Position numbers and translations under genes: made by a program. Positions 1 to 6,347 of a stretch of 9,993 bases of DNA are shown one piece after another. Under the pieces are notes generated by a model, which saw nothing but the letters and a program-made list of their open reading frames with translations, was not told where the DNA came from and did not search any database. The stretch is taken from NCBI GenBank assembly GCA_024404335.1, contig JAKSQA010000021.1, positions 1 through 9,993 of the forward strand, given 5' to 3'. The DNA is from Mailhella sp. Its GTDB lineage: Bacteria > Desulfobacterota > Desulfovibrionia > Desulfovibrionales > Desulfovibrionaceae. Positions within the stretch are counted from its first letter, which is position 1, and each line of letters begins with the position of its first letter.

Positions 1-1
1 T

Positions 2-154
2 TGGGCGCTTCTGCTGAGTTTTCTGCTGTCCGGCTGCGCCGCGCGGCAGGAAAGCCGCACGGTGTTCTGCATGGATACCGTCATGACCCTCCGCGTTTCC
101 GGCCCGGTGGCCGCGCAGGCGCTGGAGCGCGTGGAGGCGGAGCTGAAGCGCTTC
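2..154 (+). pseudogene. apbE: 5' fragment of an ApbE-like FAD:protein FMN transferase lipoprotein gene
   Basis: The first residues form a hydrophobic stretch ending in a lipobox (LLLSFLLSGC, Cys at frame residue 16), followed by CMDTVMTLRVSG and an amphipathic helix rich in Ala/Glu (ALERVEAELKRF). This order is typical of ApbE, the periplasmic lipoprotein that transfers FMN from FAD to threonine of flavoproteins such as NqrC/RnfG: signal peptide II, then a MDTVMT-type motif, then the first helix. The rest of ApbE (FAD- and Mg-binding regions, normally ~280 further residues) is absent, because the frame passes directly into ClpB sequence. The call rests on about 50 residues, so it is less sure than the ClpB half. 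Confidence 0.65.
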
Positions 155-499
155 TTCCGGCCCGAGTTCCTCAACCGCGTGGACGAGACGGTCATGTTCC
201 ACCCGCTCCGCATGAGCCAGGTGGGCGCCATCATCGACCTGCAGATACGCAGCCTCCGCAGAAGGCTTGAGGAGCGCAAGATATCGCTCGAGCTCGACCC
301 GGCGGCCCGCAGCTGGATAGCCTCCGTGGCGTACGATCCGGCATACGGCGCCCGCCCGCTGAAGCGCTGGCTCCAGCACGGCCTGGAGACGAAGCTCGCG
401 CGGGAGGTCATCGCCGGCCGTATCCGTGACGGGCAGAGCGTCCGCGTCGTGACCGCAGGCGAAGGCGACGATACGCGGCTGGAGTTCGTGACCGCATAA
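2..499 (+). CDS. clpB: In-frame ApbE/ClpB chimeric open frame; C-terminal end of ClpB disaggregase
   Basis: The frame is open from the left edge to the TAA at 497-499 (165 codons visible, start outside the window). From base 155 it reads as the end of ClpB, the AAA+ Hsp100 chaperone that extracts polypeptides from aggregates with DnaK. Visible are FRPEFLNRVDE (the arginine-finger region of AAA-2), the D2 small domain, and YGARPLKR (sensor 2). The ~114 codons from base 155 match the usual distance from this motif to the ClpB C-terminus. The first ~46 codons are not ClpB: they resemble an ApbE lipoprotein N-terminus. The join falls at about 140-157, in a stretch encoding ELKRFF, without loss of frame. 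A real ClpB would have about 740 more residues upstream. So this is a natural recombination product or an assembly join. ClpB identity of the 3' part is secure; expression as a fusion is not. Confidence 0.85.
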   Translation, partial: WALLLSFLLSGCAARQESRTVFCMDTVMTLRVSGPVAAQALERVEAELKRFFRPEFLNRVDETVMFHPLRMSQVGAIIDLQIRSLRRRLEERKISLELDPAARSWIASVAYDPAYGARPLKRWLQHGLETKLAREVIAGRIRDGQSVRVVTAGEGDDTRLEFVTA

Positions 500-505
500 G
501 CATAA

Positions 506-524
506 GCGGCCTGACGCAGGCCGC
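506..524 (+). other. GC hairpin after the clpB stop
   Basis: A perfect 8-bp stem GCGGCCTG / CAGGCCGC with an ACG loop begins seven bases after the stop codon. It lacks a T-tract, so it is not a terminator by itself. It may protect the 3' end or work with the terminator just downstream. Confidence 0.6.
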
Positions 525-537
525 GCCGGAATCAGCA

Positions 538-571
538 GGGGGCCTCTTCCACATGGAAGGGGCCCCCTTTT
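538..571 (+). terminator. Rho-independent terminator of the clpB-end transcript
   Basis: GGGGGCC (538-544) pairs with GGCCCCC (561-567). After one T·G wobble, CTTCC (546-550) pairs with GGAAG (555-559), closed by an ACAT loop and followed by TTTT (568-571). This is a 13-pair stem with a U-tract on the plus strand. It closes the transcription unit that enters from the left. Confidence 0.92.
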
Positions 572-769
572 GTGTAATAGGTAAGACCGTCGTATATGAT
601 GCTCATCCGGCGGGGCATGAAGCTACGCGCTGAATCAGCGGCGCCGTTGCCCCACTTCTATCATGGCCTTGTATGGAGCCGCATTGACCGATTTAAGCGT
701 GGCAATGGGCCCTGTATGGATGCCCTTTCCCCAGCCCGTCTGACGCTTTGGCGGAAGAGGGCGGAGGGC
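572..769. other. Intergenic region between the terminator and the convergent ATPase gene
   Basis: About 200 bp with no convincing gene. It contains a 13-bp palindrome CGCTGAATCAGCG at 628-640. A 44-codon minus-strand open stretch (about 645-776) ends in a readable tail (KSVNAAPYKAMIEVGQRRR) but has no start or ribosome site and is unrecognised. No U-tract terminator for the minus-strand ATPase gene is visible. Confidence 0.5.
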
Positions 770-1945
770 TCAGCTGCCCGCCATGGTGCGGAGGACATAC
801 TGGCCGAACAGCGGGACCGTGAATTCCAGCTCTCCGTATTTGGGATCGTATATCACGCCGCTTGATATCAGGCGGTTCCGCAGCTGGCTTATGTCGCTGG
901 TGGACTTCTTTCCCAGGGCGGTGCTGATGTCGGAAGTCCGGCACGGCAGCGACGGCATGCCTGCCATGGCGACTAGGAATTCCTGTTCCCTTCGGCTCAG
1001 CTTTTCCGTGCGCACCTTGAAGAATCCGCTGTCCAGGGTAAGCAGGGCCAGTTTTGAGGCCTCAAGCGCATCGGATGACGATGCGGGGGATGCGTCGGCG
1101 ACGATCCATGTGTGGTAGCCCCATTCCTGAAGATAGTATGGGTAGCCCTGTGTCTGCCGGTAGATGACTTCAAGCGCGGCATCATCGATGGCTTCCCCCT
1201 CCTGCTCGAAGGGGATGCGGATGGCGGCGAACGCCTCGTCCCTGGTGAGCGGGCCCAGCTCGTGGAATTCGAACATCCGCTCCGCGTAGGTCTTCGCCTT
1301 GCCGAGCTTGCCATAGATGCTTCTGAGTCCTGCCCCGACGAAGGCGACGGGCAGCTGCTCCTGCTGGATATGATGCAGTGTGTATATCAGCGCCTTGAGC
1401 GTAGCGTCATCGACATACTGAAGCTCGTCAATGAGAAGCGCTATGCCGCGGCCGTATTCATCCGAGGCTTCTCCTGCGGATGCGAACAGGTCCAGCAGGT
1501 CGGAATCCATATTCCCGCTGTCCGCTATCCCGTGTACGGGAGTGAAGTTCACGGCAAGGCTCATGCCCTTCAGGCCTACGGAGATGGAGAAGTTGTGCAC
1601 TGCCGACAGCGCCCTGCGCAGAAGACCTTTCTCATCCCCTGACGGGTCCAGACCGAGAAGCAGGCTGCGCAGTTCACGGACGATATCCGCCAGGATATTC
1701 CTGTCAGGATCGGCTTCCAGCTTGATGGCATGGCATCCGGCGGAGCCTGCGACTGCTTTCAGATGATTGAGGAGAGCGGTCTTTCCGACGCCGCGAAGAC
1801 CGGAGATGATGATGTGCTTGGAGTTCCGTTTCGCCTTTGCGCGTACGAAGAGCATCCGTGCTGATTCGATGATATCCTCGCGGCCGACCAGGGCCGGAGG
1901 TTTGTTGCCGGCACCTGGCATGAAAGGATTAAACTCCTGATTCAT
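770..1945 (-). CDS. Solitary AAA/Orc1-Cdc6-like ATPase with C-terminal winged helix
   Basis: A 391-residue ATP-binding protein. Visible: N-terminal NPFMPGAGNKPPALVGRE, the box-VII-like opening common in AAA_16/ATPase_2 proteins; Walker A GLRGVGKT (residues 49-56); Walker B ALLIDE (169-174) followed by LQYVDD; a sensor-1-like strand VAFVGAG (200-206); and a lid domain with GYPYYLQEWG (267-276). A C-terminal winged-helix-like segment spans about 315-388, with LSRREQEFL, a recognition-helix-like stretch SDISQLRNRLISSGVI, and a wing. Such proteins resemble Orc1/Cdc6 and STAND ATPases, are sporadically distributed, and have no settled function. Start ATG at 1943-1945 with GGAAAAG upstream. It is a lone minus-strand gene between two plus-strand units, and its AT-rich upstream repeat block contrasts with its surroundings, suggesting transfer. 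It could be a regulator, a replication-like DNA-binding ATPase, or a defence/stress factor. Confidence 0.88.
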   Translation of the reverse strand: MNQEFNPFMPGAGNKPPALVGREDIIESARMLFVRAKAKRNSKHIIISGLRGVGKTALLNHLKAVAGSAGCHAIKLEADPDRNILADIVRELRSLLLGLDPSGDEKGLLRRALSAVHNFSISVGLKGMSLAVNFTPVHGIADSGNMDSDLLDLFASAGEASDEYGRGIALLIDELQYVDDATLKALIYTLHHIQQEQLPVAFVGAGLRSIYGKLGKAKTYAERMFEFHELGPLTRDEAFAAIRIPFEQEGEAIDDAALEVIYRQTQGYPYYLQEWGYHTWIVADASPASSSDALEASKLALLTLDSGFFKVRTEKLSRREQEFLVAMAGMPSLPCRTSDISTALGKKSTSDISQLRNRLISSGVIYDPKYGELEFTVPLFGQYVLRTMAGS

Positions 1946-1968
1946 AAGGTCTTTTCCAACTTATAAAA

Positions 1969-2023
1969 AGTTATATCATAGTTATGTAAAAAAAACATAA
2001 CCAGTATATAACTTTATATAACT
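1969..2023. repeat. Five helically phased RGTTATRT repeats forming an operator- or iteron-like block
   Basis: Copies of RGTTATRT lie at 1969-1976 and 1980-1987 on the plus strand, and at 1995-2002, 2006-2013 and 2016-2023 on the minus strand, all pointing toward a run of eight A at 1988-1995. Within each orientation the spacing is 11, 11 and 10 bp, one helical turn. The inner four make an imperfect palindrome: 1968-1987 against 1995-2014, 16 of 20 positions complementary. The block is strongly AT-rich in otherwise GC-rich DNA and ends 23 bp from the ATPase start codon. It looks like a multi-site operator or an iteron array; the binding protein is unknown, with the winged-helix ATPase the obvious candidate. 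Confidence 0.8.
1975..1980 (-). promoter_or_regulatory. Candidate -10 element of the ATPase gene
   Basis: Read on the minus strand this is TATGAT, 5 of 6 to TATAAT, placing a start site about 20-25 nt before the ATG at 1945. The sequence 17 bp upstream (TGGTTA) is a poor -35. The element sits inside the inverted repeat, so a protein bound there would block transcription. Confidence 0.4.
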
Positions 2024-2228
2024 GAGAAATCCGGGGCAGGCAAGCGCGGCAGGGGAGTGGAATCCGTGAAGCTCCGGGAAGCTCAGGCGGCTGCCGGGGG
2101 ATGCCGCCTCGGCACACCCGATGCCTTGCTTCGGCAGGTGGGCGTGATGCCGTTCCGCGCGGCGCATCCAGGCACGGCGGCCCTGGGGGGGACCGCCGCA
2201 GGGGCCGGCCTCCGTCAGGCTCCCCGTA
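2024..2228. other. Hairpin-rich GC intergenic region
   Basis: No gene is supported here. Short open frames on both strands have no ribosome site or recognisable motif. Stems seen: AGGCGGC/GCCGCCT (2085-2091 with 2103-2109) and CGGCGG/CCGCCG (2175-2180 with 2193-2198, interior CCC/GGG pairs possible). None has a T-tract. It could be a gene remnant, a structured RNA, or spacer; no known RNA family was recognised. Confidence 0.5.
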
Positions 2229-2257
2229 TTGCCATGCCATTTCAAATCGTATAGCAT
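2229..2257 (+). promoter_or_regulatory. Candidate sigma70-type promoter for the glycan/exporter operon
   Basis: TTGCCA (2229-2234, 5/6 to consensus), a 17-bp spacer and TAGCAT (2252-2257, 4/6) precede the exporter gene. A transcript start near 2264 would leave a leader of about 55 nt and would exclude the in-frame upstream ATG at 2261 as start codon. Confidence 0.4.
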
Positions 2258-2317
2258 CCGATGAGGACCGCGGCGTGCGGCCACAAGGCACAAGCAATCT
2301 CAGTTCCGTCGGAAAAC

Positions 2318-4117
2318 ATGAATATTATCCATAGTCTGCTCAAAAACAACAGGTTCTGCAGAGACTGCGCCCGCATGTGGGTCTACGTGCGGCCGTTCTG
2401 GTTCTGGGCCCTGATGGCGATGGTGATATGCATCCCCATCGGCGCCCTCGATTCCGTCATCGCGCTTTTCCTCAAGCCCTATACCGACAACGTCGTCGTC
2501 GCCAAGAACATGGACTCCCCGTGGTACATCCCCCTGCTCATCGTGGGGTTCACCACGCTGCAGGGACTGCTCAACTACGCGAGCCAGTATCTGAACACCT
2601 GGGTGGGCGGAAAGCTGACCAGGCGGCTCAGGGCCGAGCTCTACGACCGCCTGCTGGAGATGGACGCCCCCTTCTTCGACAGCCGCACATCCGGCGAGGT
2701 GATGCTGCTGTTCAACAGCGATGCCGACACCGCATGCTCCGGCCTGCTCGACAACATGAAGCGCCTCATCACCCGGGTGTTCTCATCCGTCGCCCTGGTG
2801 GGCGTGCTGATCTACAATTCGTGGCAGCTTTCGATCATGGCCGTACTCATCATGGCCGTCGCGCTCGCGCCCGTATCGAAGATGCGCAGGATGCTCCGCT
2901 CCCTGGTGGACAGGAACGTCGATGCCGGCTTCAAGGTGAACTCCGCCTATAACGAGACCTTCGCCGGAAACAGGACGATCACCTCCTATAATCTGCAGCA
3001 GTCCATGAAGGACAGGTTCAACGGCTTCCTCCAGGAGATCTTCGACATTTCCCTGGGCATGATCCGCAGGACGGGGTGGATCACCCCCTTCGCCCATTTC
3101 ATCGTGTCCATAGGGCTCGGCCTGGCCATAGCCCTGGGCAGCTGGATGATCGTGACGGAGCAGATCACGCCCGGCGAGTTCGTATCCTTCCTTGCGGCGC
3201 TGATCATGCTCTACACGCCCCTTAAGAACATCTCGAACGTCGCGGCTTCCGTGCAGGTCTCCTTCATAGCCATGGAGAGGATGTTCGGCTCCCTTGACCG
3301 CAGGCCTTCCGTGGCCGAATCCCCTGACGCCGGGGCCCTGGATGCGGTGGAGCGCGGGATATCCTTAAAGGACGTGACGTTCGGCTACGGAGACGGCCCC
3401 GATGTGCTGCACGGCGTGAGCCTCGATGTCAGGGTGGGGCAGGTGGTCGCCCTGGTGGGGAACTCCGGCGGCGGCAAGAGCACCGTCGTCAGCCTGCTTC
3501 CGCGCTTCTACGACGTGCGCGGCGGCAGCGTGATGATCGACGGGCGCGACGTGCGGGACATCCGCCTGAAGGACCTGCGGCGCAGCATCTCCTTCGTCTT
3601 CCAGGACAACTTCCTCTTCGAAGGGACGATCAGGGAGAACATCATGCTCGGCCGCGCCGACGCGACGGAGCGCGAGCTGGAGAGCGCGGTGCGGAGCGCC
3701 TGCCTCACGGAGTTCATCGGCTCCCTCGAGAAGGGGCTCGATACCGAGGTCGGGGAGCGCGGCGTGCTTCTTTCCGGCGGGCAGAAGCAGCGCGTGGCCA
3801 TAGCCAGGGCCTTTCTGAAGGACGCCCCCATCGTCGTGCTTGACGAGGCGACCTCGGCCCTCGACAACAGGTCGGAGAAGATCGTGCAGCAGGCCATCGA
3901 CAACCTCATGAGGAACAAGACGGTCTTCGTCATAGCGCACAGGCTCTCCACGGTGATGAACGCCGACATCATAGCGGTGATGAACGACGGCAGGCTGTGC
4001 GAGCAGGGCACCCACGGGGAGCTCGTGGCGAAGGAGGGCGGAATCTACCGCATGCTGTACGAGATGCAGTTCTCGAAGACCGCCCGGTCTCCGGAGGAGA
4101 CGGAAGCCGGCAGATAG
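2318..4117 (+). CDS. msbA: MsbA-type ABC exporter (lipid A-core flippase family), TMD-NBD half transporter
   Basis: A 599-residue inner-membrane exporter with membrane and ATPase domains fused; it works as a homodimer that flips or exports a lipid-linked or hydrophobic substrate using ATP. Residues ~25-310 hold the six-helix ABC_membrane domain. The nucleotide-binding domain shows Walker A GNSGGGKS (381-388), Q-loop Gln429, signature LSGGQ (485-489), Walker B IVVLDE (505-510) and H-loop His541: all catalytic positions are intact. Length is close to MsbA (~580). The ATG at 2318 is preferred over the in-frame ATG at 2261: it has GGAAAAC just upstream, and the extra 19 residues are unlike an exporter N-terminus. 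It is first in an operon with two LPS-type glycosyltransferases, which favours lipid A-core transport over drug or peptide export; specificity cannot be read from sequence alone. Confidence 0.85.
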   Translation: MNIIHSLLKNNRFCRDCARMWVYVRPFWFWALMAMVICIPIGALDSVIALFLKPYTDNVVVAKNMDSPWYIPLLIVGFTTLQGLLNYASQYLNTWVGGKLTRRLRAELYDRLLEMDAPFFDSRTSGEVMLLFNSDADTACSGLLDNMKRLITRVFSSVALVGVLIYNSWQLSIMAVLIMAVALAPVSKMRRMLRSLVDRNVDAGFKVNSAYNETFAGNRTITSYNLQQSMKDRFNGFLQEIFDISLGMIRRTGWITPFAHFIVSIGLGLAIALGSWMIVTEQITPGEFVSFLAALIMLYTPLKNISNVAASVQVSFIAMERMFGSLDRRPSVAESPDAGALDAVERGISLKDVTFGYGDGPDVLHGVSLDVRVGQVVALVGNSGGGKSTVVSLLPRFYDVRGGSVMIDGRDVRDIRLKDLRRSISFVFQDNFLFEGTIRENIMLGRADATERELESAVRSACLTEFIGSLEKGLDTEVGERGVLLSGGQKQRVAIARAFLKDAPIVVLDEATSALDNRSEKIVQQAIDNLMRNKTVFVIAHRLSTVMNADIIAVMNDGRLCEQGTHGELVAKEGGIYRMLYEMQFSKTARSPEETEAGR

Positions 4118-4155
4118 GGGGCCGTCACCGCACCGGATGCGTTCCGTTTACCGCA

Positions 4156-4171
4156 GGGGGAAGGCTCCCCC
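4156..4171 (+). other. Intercistronic hairpin between the exporter and GT8 genes
   Basis: GGGGGA/TCCCCC forms a perfect 6-bp stem with an AGGC loop in the 80-bp gap, 27 bases before the GT8 start. There is no T-tract, so transcription probably continues; it may affect mRNA processing or stability. Confidence 0.55.
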
Positions 4172-4197
4172 GGATATTCTGAAAAGGAAGCCATGCC

Positions 4198-5148
4198 ATG
4201 ATCCATTGCGCGATATGCTATCACGACGGGGGGGAGGCGTACAAAGCCGTCTACTGCGCCCTGCTTTCATGCTTCATGAACACGCAGGAAAAGGTGCATG
4301 TCCATGCACGGGTGGACGATACGGTGGAAAAGGGCCGCCCGTATCTTGAGGAGCTCTGCGCCCGGTTCGGCAACTCCATAACCTTCTACGGAAATGTCGA
4401 TGTTCCGGAAGACGTGGTGGCCTACTTCCCCGGCGGGAAGGTGGGGGACTACACGTCGGCCAGCCTCTACCGCTTCTGCCTGCATGAGCAGCTTCCGGAA
4501 GAGGTGGACAAGGTCCTCTACTTCGATTTCGACATCATCTTCGAACGCGATGCCGCCGATTTCTGGAACATCCCCTTCGACGGCGCATGGTGCGTGGCCA
4601 CCCACGACCCCGAGCGCGTCTGGTCGAAGCGCAAGAAGTCGTACTACCTGGGGGCCATGGGCATACGGGAGGACCGCTATTTCAACAGCGGCGTGCTCCT
4701 TATGGACCTGCGCGCGCTCCGCGCCGCCTCGAAGGATGGCAACGTCTTCTTCAGATGCTACCGTGAGAACCTCGCTTTCTTCCGGACGCTGAAGTTCCCC
4801 GTCTTCGACCAGGACCTCATGAACTTCATGCTCAGCGGCGACGAGTCGAGGCTGAAGCTGACGGATTCCTCGTTCAACTACGAGGTGTGCCTGCTCGACA
4901 GGCGCTTCATGCGGCTGGAGGAGCTGAAGGGCAGGATCCTGCACTTCCCCTCGCTCAAGCCGTGGCAGAAGTTCTTCCCCGCCTCGCTCGCCTACTGGAA
5001 GTACTTTGCGCTCTCTCCGTGGGGGGGCGACACGATGGGCCTCATCGAGGAGCGGATGTTCAGCAGGGAAGACCGGATATGGCCGCTTCTCATGGCCGTA
5101 TGGAGAAGGCACGCATCGCTGCGCTGGCTCAACCGCTTCTTCAGATAG
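4198..5148 (+). CDS. Glycosyltransferase family 8 (LPS galactosyl/glucosyltransferase type)
   Basis: A 316-residue cytoplasmic, retaining GT-A glycosyltransferase that moves a hexose from a nucleotide sugar, usually UDP-Glc or UDP-Gal, onto a glycan acceptor. GT8 features in order: N-terminal strand with ICYHDGG (6-12); SLYRFCLHEQLP (89-100) before the metal-binding DxD in LYFDFDIIF (Asp110, Asp112); YFNSGVLLMDL (161-171); FDQDLMNF (203-210); and the C-terminal HFPSLKPW (249-256), whose His and Lys contact the diphosphate. All key positions are present. The family more often has DSD/DAD where this has DFD. Start ATG 4198 with AAGGAAG seven bases upstream. Downstream of the exporter and just before a GT9 gene, it fits LPS outer-core assembly. 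Donor and acceptor are not determinable. Confidence 0.9.
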   Translation: MIHCAICYHDGGEAYKAVYCALLSCFMNTQEKVHVHARVDDTVEKGRPYLEELCARFGNSITFYGNVDVPEDVVAYFPGGKVGDYTSASLYRFCLHEQLPEEVDKVLYFDFDIIFERDAADFWNIPFDGAWCVATHDPERVWSKRKKSYYLGAMGIREDRYFNSGVLLMDLRALRAASKDGNVFFRCYRENLAFFRTLKFPVFDQDLMNFMLSGDESRLKLTDSSFNYEVCLLDRRFMRLEELKGRILHFPSLKPWQKFFPASLAYWKYFALSPWGGDTMGLIEERMFSREDRIWPLLMAVWRRHASLRWLNRFFR

Positions 5149-5164
5149 GGCTCGCCGGAGAGCC
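5149..5164 (+). other. Short hairpin directly after the GT8 stop
   Basis: GGCTC (5149-5153) pairs with GAGCC (5160-5164) around a GCCGGA loop, immediately after the TAG. No U-tract follows; the GT9 gene starts 45 bp after the stop, so the two are probably cotranscribed. Confidence 0.45.
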
Positions 5165-5193
5165 TCCGCATCATATACCAGACGAGACAGTCC

Positions 5194-6183
5194 ATGAACG
5201 ATTTCCGCATTCTGTGCATCAGGAGCGACAGGATAGGCGATATGCTGGTGAGCACGCCGGTCTTCCGCCGCCTCCGCGAAGTGTACCCCGGCGCCCGTAT
5301 CGACGTGATTGCCAGCCCGCTGGGCGCCGTCGCGCTTGAAGGCAACCCCGACATCGACGCCGTGCATATCTACGACAAGCGGCATCTCTCCTCCGTCTTC
5401 TCCCTGCTTCCCATCCTTTTTTCGAAGCATGACCTGGTTGTCAGCTTCAACTGCCGCTCAAGGACCGTGGGCATGCTTGCCGCCCTGGCCCGCGGAAAGA
5501 GGAAGGGCGCCCTCAACAAGGGGGTGCTCGCCCCCTGGAGCGGAAGCGAGGCCGACGCCGGGCACTATTCCGCGGTGATGCTGCGCGAGCTCGAGGCCGA
5601 GTTCGGACTCCCGCACGACGGGAACCCCTCCACGCGCATCGTGTTCACCATTCCCGATGCCGTACAGGAGGAAGTCGATGCGGCGTACCCGAAGCAGCCG
5701 GGGCGGAAGCGCGTGGGCATCTTCATCGGCAACATCAAGAAGACGGGCCTGCGCTGGCCCATGGGCAAGTTCGTCGAGCTCACCGACCTGCTGCTCCGCC
5801 AGCCTGAGCCGCTGGACGTATGGGTCGTCTCCGGCGCGGAGGACGTCCCGCTTCTCGAGGCCTACAGGGACAGGGAGCGCCCCGGGCTCAATATCTTCGT
5901 CGGGGGGAAGTCCCTGCAGCAGACGGGGGCGTTCATCAGGCGCTGCGATGCCTTCGTCACCTGCACGTCGTCGCCGCAGCATCTTGCGGGCGCCATGGGC
6001 ACGCCTACGACGTCGATCACCTACCCGTGGTCGGAAGAGCTGTGGACTCCCCGCGGGCCGCTGAACTTCTCGGCCGTGTCGGAGGTGAACGACGACGTGC
6101 GCGACATTCCCGTAAGGCAGGTCTATGAGACCCTGGACAGGACGCTTCAGGGTTCCCTTGCCCGGTGGGAGGAAATCTGCTGA
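5194..6183 (+). CDS. Glycosyltransferase family 9 (heptosyltransferase-like)
   Basis: A 329-residue GT-B glycosyltransferase of the WaaC/WaaF/WaaQ family, which transfers ADP-heptose to the LPS inner core at the cytoplasmic face. The N-terminal domain has RSDRIGDMLVSTPVFRRL (10-27), with Asp16 at the family's acceptor-side catalytic position. The C-terminal domain begins with VGIFIGN (174-180) and has LRWPMGKFVEL (186-196). The donor-site loop reads TCTSSPQHLAGAMGTP (256-271), where most GT9 enzymes have a DSG-x-x-H-x-A-x-A-x-G-x-P pattern: His263 and the tail are kept but the DSG is replaced by TSSP. This may mark a different donor or a subfamily. Start ATG 5194 has only a weak GAGACAG ribosome site. 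It is third in the exporter-GT8-GT9 operon. Heptose as donor is plausible but unproven. Confidence 0.85.
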   Translation: MNDFRILCIRSDRIGDMLVSTPVFRRLREVYPGARIDVIASPLGAVALEGNPDIDAVHIYDKRHLSSVFSLLPILFSKHDLVVSFNCRSRTVGMLAALARGKRKGALNKGVLAPWSGSEADAGHYSAVMLRELEAEFGLPHDGNPSTRIVFTIPDAVQEEVDAAYPKQPGRKRVGIFIGNIKKTGLRWPMGKFVELTDLLLRQPEPLDVWVVSGAEDVPLLEAYRDRERPGLNIFVGGKSLQQTGAFIRRCDAFVTCTSSPQHLAGAMGTPTTSITYPWSEELWTPRGPLNFSAVSEVNDDVRDIPVRQVYETLDRTLQGSLARWEEIC

Positions 6184-6307
6184 GAGGGCGGTGCGGCGCC
6201 CCATGCGGGGCATCCGCTCTTTCCGGCCGCCCCCGGATAAAGCCGTTTGCGTAAATCGCCGGTATGGGGTAGCTTGTGCCGGCATGCCGTTCCGGAAGAT
6301 GTTTCCC

Positions 6308-6323
6308 CCGCATCGTCATGCGG
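6308..6323 (+). other. Hairpin in the ddl leader
   Basis: CCGCAT/ATGCGG forms a perfect 6-bp stem with a CGTC loop, 24 bases before the ddl start codon. The 164-bp gap also holds a GCCCC/GGGGC stem at about 6195-6208 but no U-tract terminator. Confidence 0.45.
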
Positions 6324-6347
6324 AATTCTGAATCGACGAGGTGTTTC

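Noticed and set aside
645..776. 44-codon minus-strand open stretch ending KAMIEVGQRRR as a possible transposase or gene remnant
   Set aside because: No start, no ribosome site, no recognisable family and no inverted terminal repeats found.
2261..2317. Upstream ATG start for the exporter
   Set aside because: No ribosome site, the added 19 residues are not exporter-like, and a candidate promoter would start transcription after this ATG.
4267..5430. Minus-strand open frame of 387 codons
   Set aside because: Antisense to the GT8 and GT9 genes, with no recognisable domain and a Glu/Val/His-rich shadow composition.
6247..6275. TTGCGT-17-TAGCTT as a ddl promoter
   Set aside because: Only 3 of 6 matches in each box; spacing alone is not enough.
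6276..6347. Upstream ATG start for ddl
   Set aside because: ATG 6348 has GAGGTG at good spacing and gives the family's normal N-terminus; the extension does not.
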